NCBI RefSeq assembly: GCF_006716485.1
Contig: NZ_VFPD01000003.1
Span: forward strand, 391,616 to 455,615
Length of the DNA stretch: 64,000 bases
Reading direction: 5' to 3'
Origin: Chryseobacterium aquifrigidense
GTDB taxonomy: Bacteria; Bacteroidota; Bacteroidia; Flavobacteriales; Weeksellaceae
The translations under genes and the position numbers were made by a program. How positions within the stretch are numbered: position 1 is the first letter of the stretch; each line of letters begins with the position of its first letter. The notes under the pieces were generated by a model. The model worked only from the letters and a program-made list of their open reading frames with translations. It made no database searches and was not told the DNA's origin. Positions 48,075-55,708 of this stretch are shown here, one piece after another.

Positions 48075-50909
48075 ATGGACGCAACACAAGATAAAAGGCT
48101 GTTTCTCATCGATGCTTATGCGATGATTTTCAGAGGATATTACGCATTAATCAGGAATCCGAGACTCACCAGCAAAGGGCTGGATACTTCTGCCATCTTC
48201 GGTTTTACCAATTCTTTGATAGAGTTGATCAGAAGAGAAAAACCAACACACCTGGCAGTCGTTTTTGATGTGGGGCAGGCGAGTGTAAGAACGGATGACT
48301 ATTCAGATTACAAAGCTAACAGAAGCGAAACTCCCGAAGCAATCAAAATTGCGGTTCCATATATTCACAAAATTCTGGATGCCATGCATATCCCCATTCT
48401 TGGAGTGGAAGGATATGAAGCCGATGATGTTATTGGGACTATTGCGTGCAAAGCCGAAAAGGAAGGATATACCACTTTCATGGTGACACCGGATAAAGAT
48501 TTTGCACAGCTTGTTACCGATAAAATCAAAATTTATAAACCAGGTTTAAAAGGTGGTGACATTGAAATTCTCGGAGTTGAAGAAGTAAAGGCAAAATATG
48601 AGATTGAAGACCCGAAACAGGTTATTGATTTCCTTGCCATGATGGGAGATGCGGTAGATAATATTCCGGGATTGGAAGGCGTAGGAGAGAAAACTGCCAT
48701 GAAGTTCCTGAAAGAATTCGGCAGCATTGAAAATTTATTAGCCAATACGGATAAACTGAAAGGGAAACTGAAAGAAAAAGTAGAAGCTTCTGCAGAGCGT
48801 GGTATTATGTCTAAAAAATTAGCGACCATCATCTGTGATGCTCCGGTAGAATTCCATCAGGAGCAATACGATCTTGAAACTCCGGATTTTGAAAAAGTAA
48901 AAGAGGTCTTTGATGAAATAGAATTCCGAAGATTATACGAAAACCTTTACAGGGCTTTTGCTCCTGCTGCTGTAGAAACAGTGGTTGTAAGCGAGGTAGA
49001 AGTAAAACAGACTCCGGCCGGAACTGAAGTAAAAGGACAGGTTATGCAGCTTGATCTTTTTGCCAATTTTGAGGAACTGGATCAGGCGACTTCTACAAAG
49101 TCGACGATTGAGAATAATGATCACCTTTATCAGTTTATCAATAATCCGAAAGCACAGAAAAAACTGGTAGACAACCTGCTGCAGCAGAAAGTGGTTTGTT
49201 TTGATACAGAAACCACATCATTAAATGAGCTGGAAGCAGAATTGGTAGGAATGAGCTTCTCTTATAAAAAAGGACTTGCTTATTACATTCCGCTCTCTGA
49301 AAACAGGGAAGAAGTATTGCAGACTTTGGAGATTTTCAGACCATTTTTTGAAAAAGAAGACCTGCTGAAAATTGCTCACAATCTTAAATTTGATTATAAA
49401 GTTTTAAAACAATACGACATCACCGTAAAAGGCGCCATGTTTGATACCATGATTGCCCACTATCTACTGAATCCGGACGGAAGACACGGGATGGATTATC
49501 TTTCAGAAGTATACCTGAACTATAAACCCGTATCCATTGAAACCATCATCGGAAAAAAAGGAAAAAAGCAAGGCAATTTCAGAGATGCTGATCTGAGAAC
49601 GCAAACCGATTACGCCGCGGAAGATGCAGACATAACTTTCCAGCTGTATGAGCTGTTTGCACCACAGCTGAAAAAAGAAAACCTTGAGGAACTTTTCTAC
49701 AATATAGAAATGCCTCTGATGGAAGTGCTGGCGAAAATGGAACTGGCAGGAATTTATCTGGATGAAAAATGGCTGGCACAGGAAAGTGTTGACCTTGAGA
49801 ATGATCTGAAGCAGCTGGAAACAAAGATTTTTGAACTTTCAGGAGAAGAATTCAACATGAATTCACCTAAACAGCTGGGAGAGATTCTTTTTGAAAAAAT
49901 GCAGCTGGATCCGAAAGCCAAAAAAACAAAAACGGGACAATATGCAACCTCAGAAGACGTTCTTCAGAAGCTGACTTCAAAACATGAGATCATCAAGCAT
50001 ATCCTGGAATACAGAACATATCAGAAATTAAAATCAACCTATGTAGATGCCCTGCCTTCACAGATTGAGAAAAAAGATAACAGAGTACATACCAATTTCT
50101 CACAAACCACAGCCGCTACAGGCCGTTTGGCGAGTGTAAACCCGAACCTGCAGAATATTCCGATCCGAACGGTGAGAGGACAGCAGATTCGTGGAGCTTT
50201 TGTTTCCGGAGAAGGAAAGAAGATTATTTCTGCCGATTATTCACAGATTGAACTTCGTTTAATTGCTGAAATTTCAGGAGAGGATAATATGATCAAAGCC
50301 TTTCAGGATGGAGAAGATATCCACGCTTCTACGGCTGCAAAGCTCTTTAAAATTCCTCTGGCTGAGGTATCCAAAACCCAGAGAAGCCAGGCTAAGACCG
50401 TAAACTTCGGTATTATTTACGGGCAGGGAGCTTTTGCTTTGGCAGAACAGACCGGATTATCCCGTACAGAAGCTAAACAAATGATCGAAGCTTATTTCGA
50501 AACCTATCCGAAACTGAAGGAATACATGGCAGAGCAGGTGAGCAAAGCCCGTCAGTTAGGATATGTGGAAACCATTTTAGGAAGAAAACGTCATTTGAAA
50601 GATATTAATTCCAATAACTTTGTGGTAAGGGGTCATGCAGAAAGAAATGCCGTGAATGCACCTGTTCAGGGAAGTGCGGCAGATGTTGTAAAGCTTGCCA
50701 TGATTAAAATAGACAGAGAGCTTAAAGAGCAACAGCTTACAACAAAGATGCTTCTTCAGGTACATGACGAATTGATATTCGAATCTCCTGCTGATGAGAT
50801 TGAAGCCGCTTCAAAACTGATTAAAACTGAAATGGAAAGTGCCCTGAAAACACAGGTTCCGTTATTTGTAGAAATTGGAGTAGGAGACAACTGGCTCGAA
50901 GCGCATTAA
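48075..50909 (+). CDS. polA: DNA polymerase I
   Basis: A 944-residue family A polymerase with all three domains. The 5' nuclease (residues 1-300) shows FLIDAYAMIFRGYYAL and VEGYEADDVIG; the 3'-5' exonuclease (about 345-530) retains its acidic motif VCFDTETTSLNEL and YAAEDADITFQLY; the polymerase part carries ATGRLASVNPNLQNIP, the motif A segment ISADYSQIELR, O-helix RSQAKTVNFGIIYGQG and the motif C VHDELIF. It fills gaps and removes RNA primers. ATG 48075 is used rather than an in-frame TTG upstream. It is closed by a strong terminator and belongs to no obvious operon. Confidence 0.96.
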   Translation: MDATQDKRLFLIDAYAMIFRGYYALIRNPRLTSKGLDTSAIFGFTNSLIELIRREKPTHLAVVFDVGQASVRTDDYSDYKANRSETPEAIKIAVPYIHKILDAMHIPILGVEGYEADDVIGTIACKAEKEGYTTFMVTPDKDFAQLVTDKIKIYKPGLKGGDIEILGVEEVKAKYEIEDPKQVIDFLAMMGDAVDNIPGLEGVGEKTAMKFLKEFGSIENLLANTDKLKGKLKEKVEASAERGIMSKKLATIICDAPVEFHQEQYDLETPDFEKVKEVFDEIEFRRLYENLYRAFAPAAVETVVVSEVEVKQTPAGTEVKGQVMQLDLFANFEELDQATSTKSTIENNDHLYQFINNPKAQKKLVDNLLQQKVVCFDTETTSLNELEAELVGMSFSYKKGLAYYIPLSENREEVLQTLEIFRPFFEKEDLLKIAHNLKFDYKVLKQYDITVKGAMFDTMIAHYLLNPDGRHGMDYLSEVYLNYKPVSIETIIGKKGKKQGNFRDADLRTQTDYAAEDADITFQLYELFAPQLKKENLEELFYNIEMPLMEVLAKMELAGIYLDEKWLAQESVDLENDLKQLETKIFELSGEEFNMNSPKQLGEILFEKMQLDPKAKKTKTGQYATSEDVLQKLTSKHEIIKHILEYRTYQKLKSTYVDALPSQIEKKDNRVHTNFSQTTAATGRLASVNPNLQNIPIRTVRGQQIRGAFVSGEGKKIISADYSQIELRLIAEISGEDNMIKAFQDGEDIHASTAAKLFKIPLAEVSKTQRSQAKTVNFGIIYGQGAFALAEQTGLSRTEAKQMIEAYFETYPKLKEYMAEQVSKARQLGYVETILGRKRHLKDINSNNFVVRGHAERNAVNAPVQGSAADVVKLAMIKIDRELKEQQLTTKMLLQVHDELIFESPADEIEAASKLIKTEMESALKTQVPLFVEIGVGDNWLEAH

Positions 50910-50933
50910 AATACTGAAGATTAGATCTTAAAT

Positions 50934-50968
50934 AAAAAAACTTCCGTCTCTTAGGCGGAAGTTTTTTT
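50934..50968 (+). terminator. Terminator after polA
   Basis: aaaaaaacttccg (50934-50946) pairs with cggaagttttttt (50956-50968), 9-nt loop. A and T runs on both sides make it usable from either direction. Confidence 0.85.
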
Positions 50969-50993
50969 ATTTAAGCACCGGAACAGTCTACTC

Positions 50994-51698
50994 TTATTCT
51001 ACAGCATTGTAAACATTCGTGACAACATCATCAGGAGAAACATTTTCAAATAAAAATCTTTCTTTCTTCACCTGTACTTTTTTAGTTTCTGACGGCATTG
51101 CTTCTTCCATAGTATTCACCGTTTCCAGTGTTACTTTACCTTTCATAGGCTCGTAATAGAGGGCAGAGTGAGAACCCGCACCCATATTATAGGTTTCAAT
51201 ATAAGTAAGTATCAGATTGTCATTCATATATTTGAATTTACTGAACCGGTTACCATAAGGTCCGATATCGTAGAGATTGATATTCAGCATTCCTTTTTCA
51301 ATACTGATGTCTTCAGGATCGTGTATTTTATAACCGGATTCATTGTATTCATCAGGAAAAACAGTTTCAGAACTTTTAAATAGCCGGTATGTTTTGTCAG
51401 GATTTTTTAAAAGAACAATCATGGTTCTCTGTGCTAAAGTGTCATCTTTTTTTCTTAGAACTAATGCTTTATCAGGAAATCCATCCTGGTTGAGATCACC
51501 TTCGGTTTCGTATTGGATTTCATATTGATTGGAAACAAAATCTGAGACTTGTTTTCCTGATGTTGATGGCTCTTTCTGAACCTGTGCTGTATCCTTTTCT
51601 ATAAAGTGTACAGAGTTTTTTGAAGTATCTGTTTTGGTTTTGTTACAGGAGTAAACAATTAAAGAAGCGAAAAATAAAGTAGAAATTATTTTTTTCAA
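50994..51698 (-). CDS. Hypothetical lipoprotein with a DLNQDGFPD calcium-like motif
   Basis: A 234-residue lipoprotein (leader IISTLFFASLIVYSC, Cys about residue 18). The mature part contains EGDLNQDGFPDKALVLRKKD near residues 67-86, a DxNxDGxxD loop seen in FG-GAP, dockerin and EF-hand-like repeats, followed by a strand-rich region (YGNRFSKFKYMNDNLILTYI). Function unknown. Its start overlaps the end of the membrane protein gene at 51695 by four bases, so they are translationally coupled. Confidence 0.68.
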   Translation of the reverse strand: MKKIISTLFFASLIVYSCNKTKTDTSKNSVHFIEKDTAQVQKEPSTSGKQVSDFVSNQYEIQYETEGDLNQDGFPDKALVLRKKDDTLAQRTMIVLLKNPDKTYRLFKSSETVFPDEYNESGYKIHDPEDISIEKGMLNINLYDIGPYGNRFSKFKYMNDNLILTYIETYNMGAGSHSALYYEPMKGKVTLETVNTMEEAMPSETKKVQVKKERFLFENVSPDDVVTNVYNAVE

Positions 51699-52168
51699 TG
51701 GTGTTTGTTTTTATAAGATACAAATCTAGCTTTTATTTCCTGATAATGTAAAAGTGAAATACACAAACATCCCAGAAAGAGAACCGGAAAAAAAGAAAGT
51801 GAAATTGTATATTGAATCTCAGCATTGAAATCATAGGTACTCCATGAAGATTCTCTGTCTACAAATATGGAATAATTCCAAAATAACCAGACAAAAATCA
51901 ACAATATAAACTCAATGCCAATTTTGATTAATATCCTTTTAATAAAGGAAAACAAACAAAAAATAACAGAAAGAAAAATGCCGGTTATCACTGACATGAA
52001 TAATGCATCTTCAGCAAACAAACATTCCAGACAGCCACTTGACATCCGATCTGAAAAGGTTCCCATTGACCAGTAAAATTGCAAGAATGTAAGCGGTGAA
52101 ATAAAGATTGTATTGATCAACCATTTCTTCAAAAAAGAGTAGAACTGATGAGGTTTGGACTTTTTCAT
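51695..52168 (-). CDS. Hypothetical four-helix membrane protein
   Basis: A 157-residue protein with about four hydrophobic segments: WLINTIFISPLTFLQFYW, ALFMSVITGIFLSVIFCLFSF, FILLIFVWLFWNYSIF and YTISLSFFPVLFLGCLCI. No family is recognised. It is coupled to the lipoprotein gene downstream and lies 18 bases after the PP2C-like gene, so the three form a minus-strand unit of unknown role. Confidence 0.65.
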   Translation of the reverse strand: MKKSKPHQFYSFLKKWLINTIFISPLTFLQFYWSMGTFSDRMSSGCLECLFAEDALFMSVITGIFLSVIFCLFSFIKRILIKIGIEFILLIFVWLFWNYSIFVDRESSWSTYDFNAEIQYTISLSFFPVLFLGCLCISLLHYQEIKARFVSYKNKHH

Positions 52169-52186
52169 GAGGCTCAGATATCTGAA

Positions 52187-52921
52187 TTATTTTATTATTC
52201 TTATCATGGCTAAATCATCTGTAGGTTTTACTCCATATTGATGTTCCAATTGCTTTAGTTTCTTGTTAAGCATGTCCTCAGTGTTACTATTCTGACGGTC
52301 TATCATTAAATAGTCAGCAAAATTGATCATGTCTTCAGAATTCGTTTTTTTAATTTTTGAAAAGCTCAAAATACCATCAGTTGCAATGGAAACGTCATTT
52401 AAATGATCAAAAAAAAGTATATGGGACTGACGGGAATACCATTCTTCAAAGTCATTATGAAGGTGGTATGCTAAATAATCAGGTCTGTTATCACGATCAA
52501 ATTCAGTAATATTTCCATTGACGCACACAACACCATCACCAATCGTTAAGACAATTCCTTCGTCCTTTGCATGGTCATAAACCAAGAGAATAAGAGTCGC
52601 TAATAATTCTTTTTCATCCAGCATCAGATAGTTTTTCACAAATTTGAGTTCATTGAATAAACTTTTTATGATTTCTTTGAGCTCTTCCTCCAGACTGTGG
52701 TGGCAGCTTTTTTCATATAATGCCTTATAACCGTTTTCAACAATAATTTTACGTAAAATCTTCCCAATAAGTGTTGATGCAAAATGACTATCCATAGCTG
52801 TAGAACATCCGTCCATTACAGCACACAAAATCTTGTCAGAATTGATTTTTTTGATGAGAAGATCATCTTCGCAATGATTAATATGATAATCTCCGATTTG
52901 TAGGGTAGAATATAAATTCAT
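52187..52921 (-). CDS. PP2C-like protein phosphatase domain protein
   Basis: A 244-residue serine/threonine phosphatase-like protein. Metal-site segments of the PP2C fold are visible: CAVMDGCSTAMDSHFASTLI (usual DGxGG region altered to DGCST), VLTIGDGVVCV, VSIATDGILSF and KPTDDLAMIRI. These keep the aspartates that bind two metals, but the DGCS turn is unusual for the family. It probably removes phosphate from a Ser/Thr kinase substrate; no kinase gene is in view. It opens the three-gene minus-strand unit. Confidence 0.78.
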   Translation of the reverse strand: MNLYSTLQIGDYHINHCEDDLLIKKINSDKILCAVMDGCSTAMDSHFASTLIGKILRKIIVENGYKALYEKSCHHSLEEELKEIIKSLFNELKFVKNYLMLDEKELLATLILLVYDHAKDEGIVLTIGDGVVCVNGNITEFDRDNRPDYLAYHLHNDFEEWYSRQSHILFFDHLNDVSIATDGILSFSKIKKTNSEDMINFADYLMIDRQNSNTEDMLNKKLKQLEHQYGVKPTDDLAMIRIIK

Positions 52922-53058
52922 TACATGCTAAAATAGATTTATTTTTTTTAATGTAACTTTATTTCTTCCTCATTATAGTATAAAAATAGCAACAAATGAT
53001 CACACATATCATGAAATCACTTGTTGCCGGTGTTAAGAAAGCAGTTTTGCTTTGGTTA

Positions 53059-53457
53059 TTAAATATCATATTCTACTTCACCCACATAATGCAGTGAAAA
53101 ATCGTCATTTTCTACAGAAACCGGATTAGGAATCACAAATCTTGTTGCAAAAATAATCGCGTTTACAGGCGTATCCAGACTGAGTTCATTCAGTTTTTTC
53201 TCTAAGATTGGAAGCCATTGGTCCGCATAAGAATACTCTGCAAACTTGTCATACAGGCTGAGGCTTTCATCCTCAAAACCATATTCTATAAAGTCATCAT
53301 CAAACCACTTGATGTTCTGTGATTCTGCGAACTTGGAAACATACTGATCGTCAGTTTCTTCCTCTATATAATAATTTTCATCTTCTTCTACGAAGCTATA
53401 GAAATCTTCTTCATTTTTGAAATATCCTAACCAGAAGTGTGAAATTTCTTTATCCAT
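53059..53457 (-). CDS. Immunity protein 22 (Imm22) family protein, orphan
   Basis: A 132-residue acidic soluble protein: HFWLGYFKNEEDFYSFVEED, SKFAESQNIKWFDDDFIEYGF, and later NAIIFATRFVIP. This order matches Imm22, a family of immunity proteins against contact-dependent or T6SS-delivered polymorphic toxins. No toxin gene lies next to it, so it is an orphan, perhaps protecting against neighbours' toxins. It lies 15 bases before a small secreted protein gene on the same strand, which may be co-expressed. Confidence 0.72.
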   Translation of the reverse strand: MDKEISHFWLGYFKNEEDFYSFVEEDENYYIEEETDDQYVSKFAESQNIKWFDDDFIEYGFEDESLSLYDKFAEYSYADQWLPILEKKLNELSLDTPVNAIIFATRFVIPNPVSVENDDFSLHYVGEVEYDI

Positions 53458-53471
53458 AATTGTATATAATT

Positions 53472-54056
53472 TTATTTTTTAATATTTTTGAGCAAGTGAG
53501 ATTTTTCACCGCTGATAAGCATACTGGTCATTATTGTGAAGCCTGTTTCGTCTCCTATATTTACATTGATTTTTTCTGAAAACTGCTGAATGAAATCTCC
53601 ATTATTAAGATCATAAAGCCGGAATAGTGCATTTCCAAAGGTCATTCCCGCAGATTGGTTGATATTGAAAATTACCGGAAGCAGTAATAGATCTGCATTG
53701 CCGAATTTTTCTTTAATATAGTTCATTTCCTCACCGGTTATTATGCCTGTAAGATTAGGAAACATTTTTACTTCTTTGGATTTATAATCTTTCTCAGCAA
53801 CTTTCTTTAAAATATCGATCACCCTTGTATCCATATTAGCCCGTAAAACAGCCGCATCTTTAAATTTTAATTGAAGTGTATCCCTTAAAATTTGATTTGT
53901 AATATCGTCATTATCTTTAAAATTATTGATAATGGGTACAAAAGCAACCGTTGACCCATCACTTTTAAAAGAATAATTTTCATTAAACACTTTTTGGGCA
54001 TGTAACAATGTGATTCCGGATAATACGGTAAATAATGCAAAAATAAGGTTTTTCAT
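53472..54056 (-). CDS. Hypothetical secreted protein
   Basis: A 194-residue protein with a cleavable leader (LIFALFTVLSGITLLHAQ). The mature part has strands and helices (TVAFVPIINNFKDNDDI, GNADLLLLPVIFNINQSAG, LFRLYDLNNGDFIQQFSEK); the arrangement with an LLLPVIF strand recalls periplasmic DUF4136- or LpoB-like folds, though I cannot name it. First gene of a unit with the orphan Imm22 gene. Confidence 0.62.
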   Translation of the reverse strand: MKNLIFALFTVLSGITLLHAQKVFNENYSFKSDGSTVAFVPIINNFKDNDDITNQILRDTLQLKFKDAAVLRANMDTRVIDILKKVAEKDYKSKEVKMFPNLTGIITGEEMNYIKEKFGNADLLLLPVIFNINQSAGMTFGNALFRLYDLNNGDFIQQFSEKINVNIGDETGFTIMTSMLISGEKSHLLKNIKK

Positions 54057-54244
54057 AGGCGTTTTTTTATAACAATCTTCTTGTTGAATCCTTTTTATAC
54101 TGGAAAATTACTGCAATTAAAATGTAACATTACAAAAATTTTTCATGCAACAAATTTTTTGGGGCACCAACGCAAAATCTCCTCAGCAAAGATAGTTCTT
54201 AATAGGATTTATTGTAAATTTATTCTCTGTTTAAATTATAAAAG

Positions 54245-54892
54245 ATGGATTTTCTTCAGGACCACTATATTGTTAAAAATGAATTGCTGCTGATCCTTAT
54301 TTCTGTTATTCTGGGACTGTTCATTGGTGCTGAAAGAGAATACCGTAATAAGTCGGCTGGTCTCAGAACATTTATTCTCGTATGTTTTGGAGCCTGCCTG
54401 TTTACCATACTTTCCATAAAAATAGGAGTCGCCAATCCGGATCGTCTTGCCGCCAACATCATTACAGGAATCGGATTTCTGGGAGCAGGGGTTATTTTCA
54501 AAGGAGATAATAAAATTGAAGGAATTACCACGGCAACCACTATTTGGGCCACAGCTTCTATAGGAATGGCAGTAGGTTCCGGCTATATTTATATTGCATT
54601 GTTGGGGACTACGTTGGTATTACTTATTTTAAGTGCCCTGACTTATCTCCAGAATTTTATTGATAATTATAATAAAGTAAGAGAATACAGAATTGCTGTA
54701 ACAGACTCCCAGGATATTAAATATTGTGAAAATGTATTCAAAGAAAATCATTTAAGATATCAGATGCTTAAACAGCAGTATTCTCAGGAAAGCTTTACCA
54801 TAATATGGAGGCTTACCGGAAAAAATAGCCATCATGAGGAAGTGATCAGACGTCTGGTAGATGATCCGAAAATTAAAGCGTATCAGTTTTAG
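54245..54892 (+). CDS. MgtC/SapB family membrane protein
   Basis: A 215-residue inner-membrane protein. The MgtC signature is clear: LLILISVILGLFIGAEREYR, AGLRTFILVCFGACLF, NIITGIGFLGAGVIFKGDNK and TATTIWATASIGMAVGSGY. After four or five helices there is a C-terminal ACT-like cytosolic domain (YRIAVTDSQDIKYCEN). MgtC proteins are linked to growth at low magnesium and to ATP synthase control in enterobacteria; in Bacteroidota the role is not clear. It is alone and ends in a hairpin. Confidence 0.87.
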   Translation: MDFLQDHYIVKNELLLILISVILGLFIGAEREYRNKSAGLRTFILVCFGACLFTILSIKIGVANPDRLAANIITGIGFLGAGVIFKGDNKIEGITTATTIWATASIGMAVGSGYIYIALLGTTLVLLILSALTYLQNFIDNYNKVREYRIAVTDSQDIKYCENVFKENHLRYQMLKQQYSQESFTIIWRLTGKNSHHEEVIRRLVDDPKIKAYQF

Positions 54893-54912
54893 ATCATAAA
54901 AAAGCAAAAAAA

Positions 54913-54940
54913 TAAAGGCCGAAGCCTTTACTTTTATTTT
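54913..54940. terminator. Bidirectional hairpin between mgtC-like and NlpE-like genes
   Basis: taaaggc (54913-54919) pairs with gccttta (54924-54930) around cgaa, between A- and T-rich runs, with both genes converging here. Confidence 0.7.
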
Positions 54941-55416
54941 TTCTTGAAAACATAAAGATCCTTGTTCGGACCATCGATCTCTTTTCCTTCCATATCCAGT
55001 TGGATTAGAATATTCTCACCTACTTTGTATTTATAGTTGGCAGATTTCCCTTTTAAAGTAATCATGCTTCCTGTAGCATCCCATTCAAAAGAGCCTTTAT
55101 CCTGGTTTTTTGAATTTCTCTCAAGATATTCCTCAGTAATGCTGAATGTCTTGTCATCGTTTAATGTTAAAGAAGTCTTGATTCCCGGACAGTCAGCGCA
55201 AGGAACTGTTGCTTCATAAGTTCCCGCCCAGTCCAATGCATTTTCCGAGGTGTCACCCGCTGCTGTAGGAGTAGCTTTAGTAATGCTGTCTGTAGCAGCG
55301 GGTTGTACAGCCGTAGCAGAATCTGTAGTACCCGTTGTTTCAGTCGTTTCTTTTTTAGAACATGAAGAAAGGAACAGAATAGATGCCATTCCTAACATGA
55401 GCATTTTGCTTTTCAT
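54934..55416 (-). CDS. NlpE-like lipoprotein (copper-resistance N-terminal domain)
   Basis: A 160-residue lipoprotein (leader MLMLGMASILFLSSC). A Thr- and Ala-rich linker (about residues 20-60) leads to an NlpE N-terminal domain recognised by GTYEATVPCADCPGIKTSLTL, with the CADC pair, then TFSITEEYLER. NlpE senses envelope stress and copper in E. coli through the Cpx system, which is absent in Bacteroidota, so the role here may be just metal-binding or envelope stability. ATG 55416 is preferred; an in-frame start at 55470 adds a hydrophobic but unlikely piece. Confidence 0.82.
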   Translation of the reverse strand: MKSKMLMLGMASILFLSSCSKKETTETTGTTDSATAVQPAATDSITKATPTAAGDTSENALDWAGTYEATVPCADCPGIKTSLTLNDDKTFSITEEYLERNSKNQDKGSFEWDATGSMITLKGKSANYKYKVGENILIQLDMEGKEIDGPNKDLYVFKKK

Positions 55417-55479
55417 CATAATAATTAATTTAAGTATGTTTTTAACAGTAAAGTTACTTCCAATCAACAAAAACTGAGC

Positions 55480-55700
55480 CAGAGGGGGATGGCGGTTAAT
55501 GTTTAAAGTTTAAAGTTTAATGTTGCTGGTTGATAGTTGTCAATATACGGTTCGGGTTTACTGTATAGATCATTAAATGAATTTTCTGCTCCCTTCATTA
55601 ATACATTTTACTTTTTACATTTACAAAAACCTACTCTTAGTAACTTTTCCACCTGTTTTATAAAGCCTGTTCATATTTTTCTTTGTAAATTGGGGCAAAA
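55480..55700. repeat. Gap with gtttaaag repeats before the S46 peptidase
   Basis: Near 55499-55525 the sequence gtttaaagtttaaagtttaatg repeats a 7-to-8-base phrase also present near 6588 and 21790. No other feature is evident. Confidence 0.4.
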
Positions 55701-55708
55701 TTTTGATT

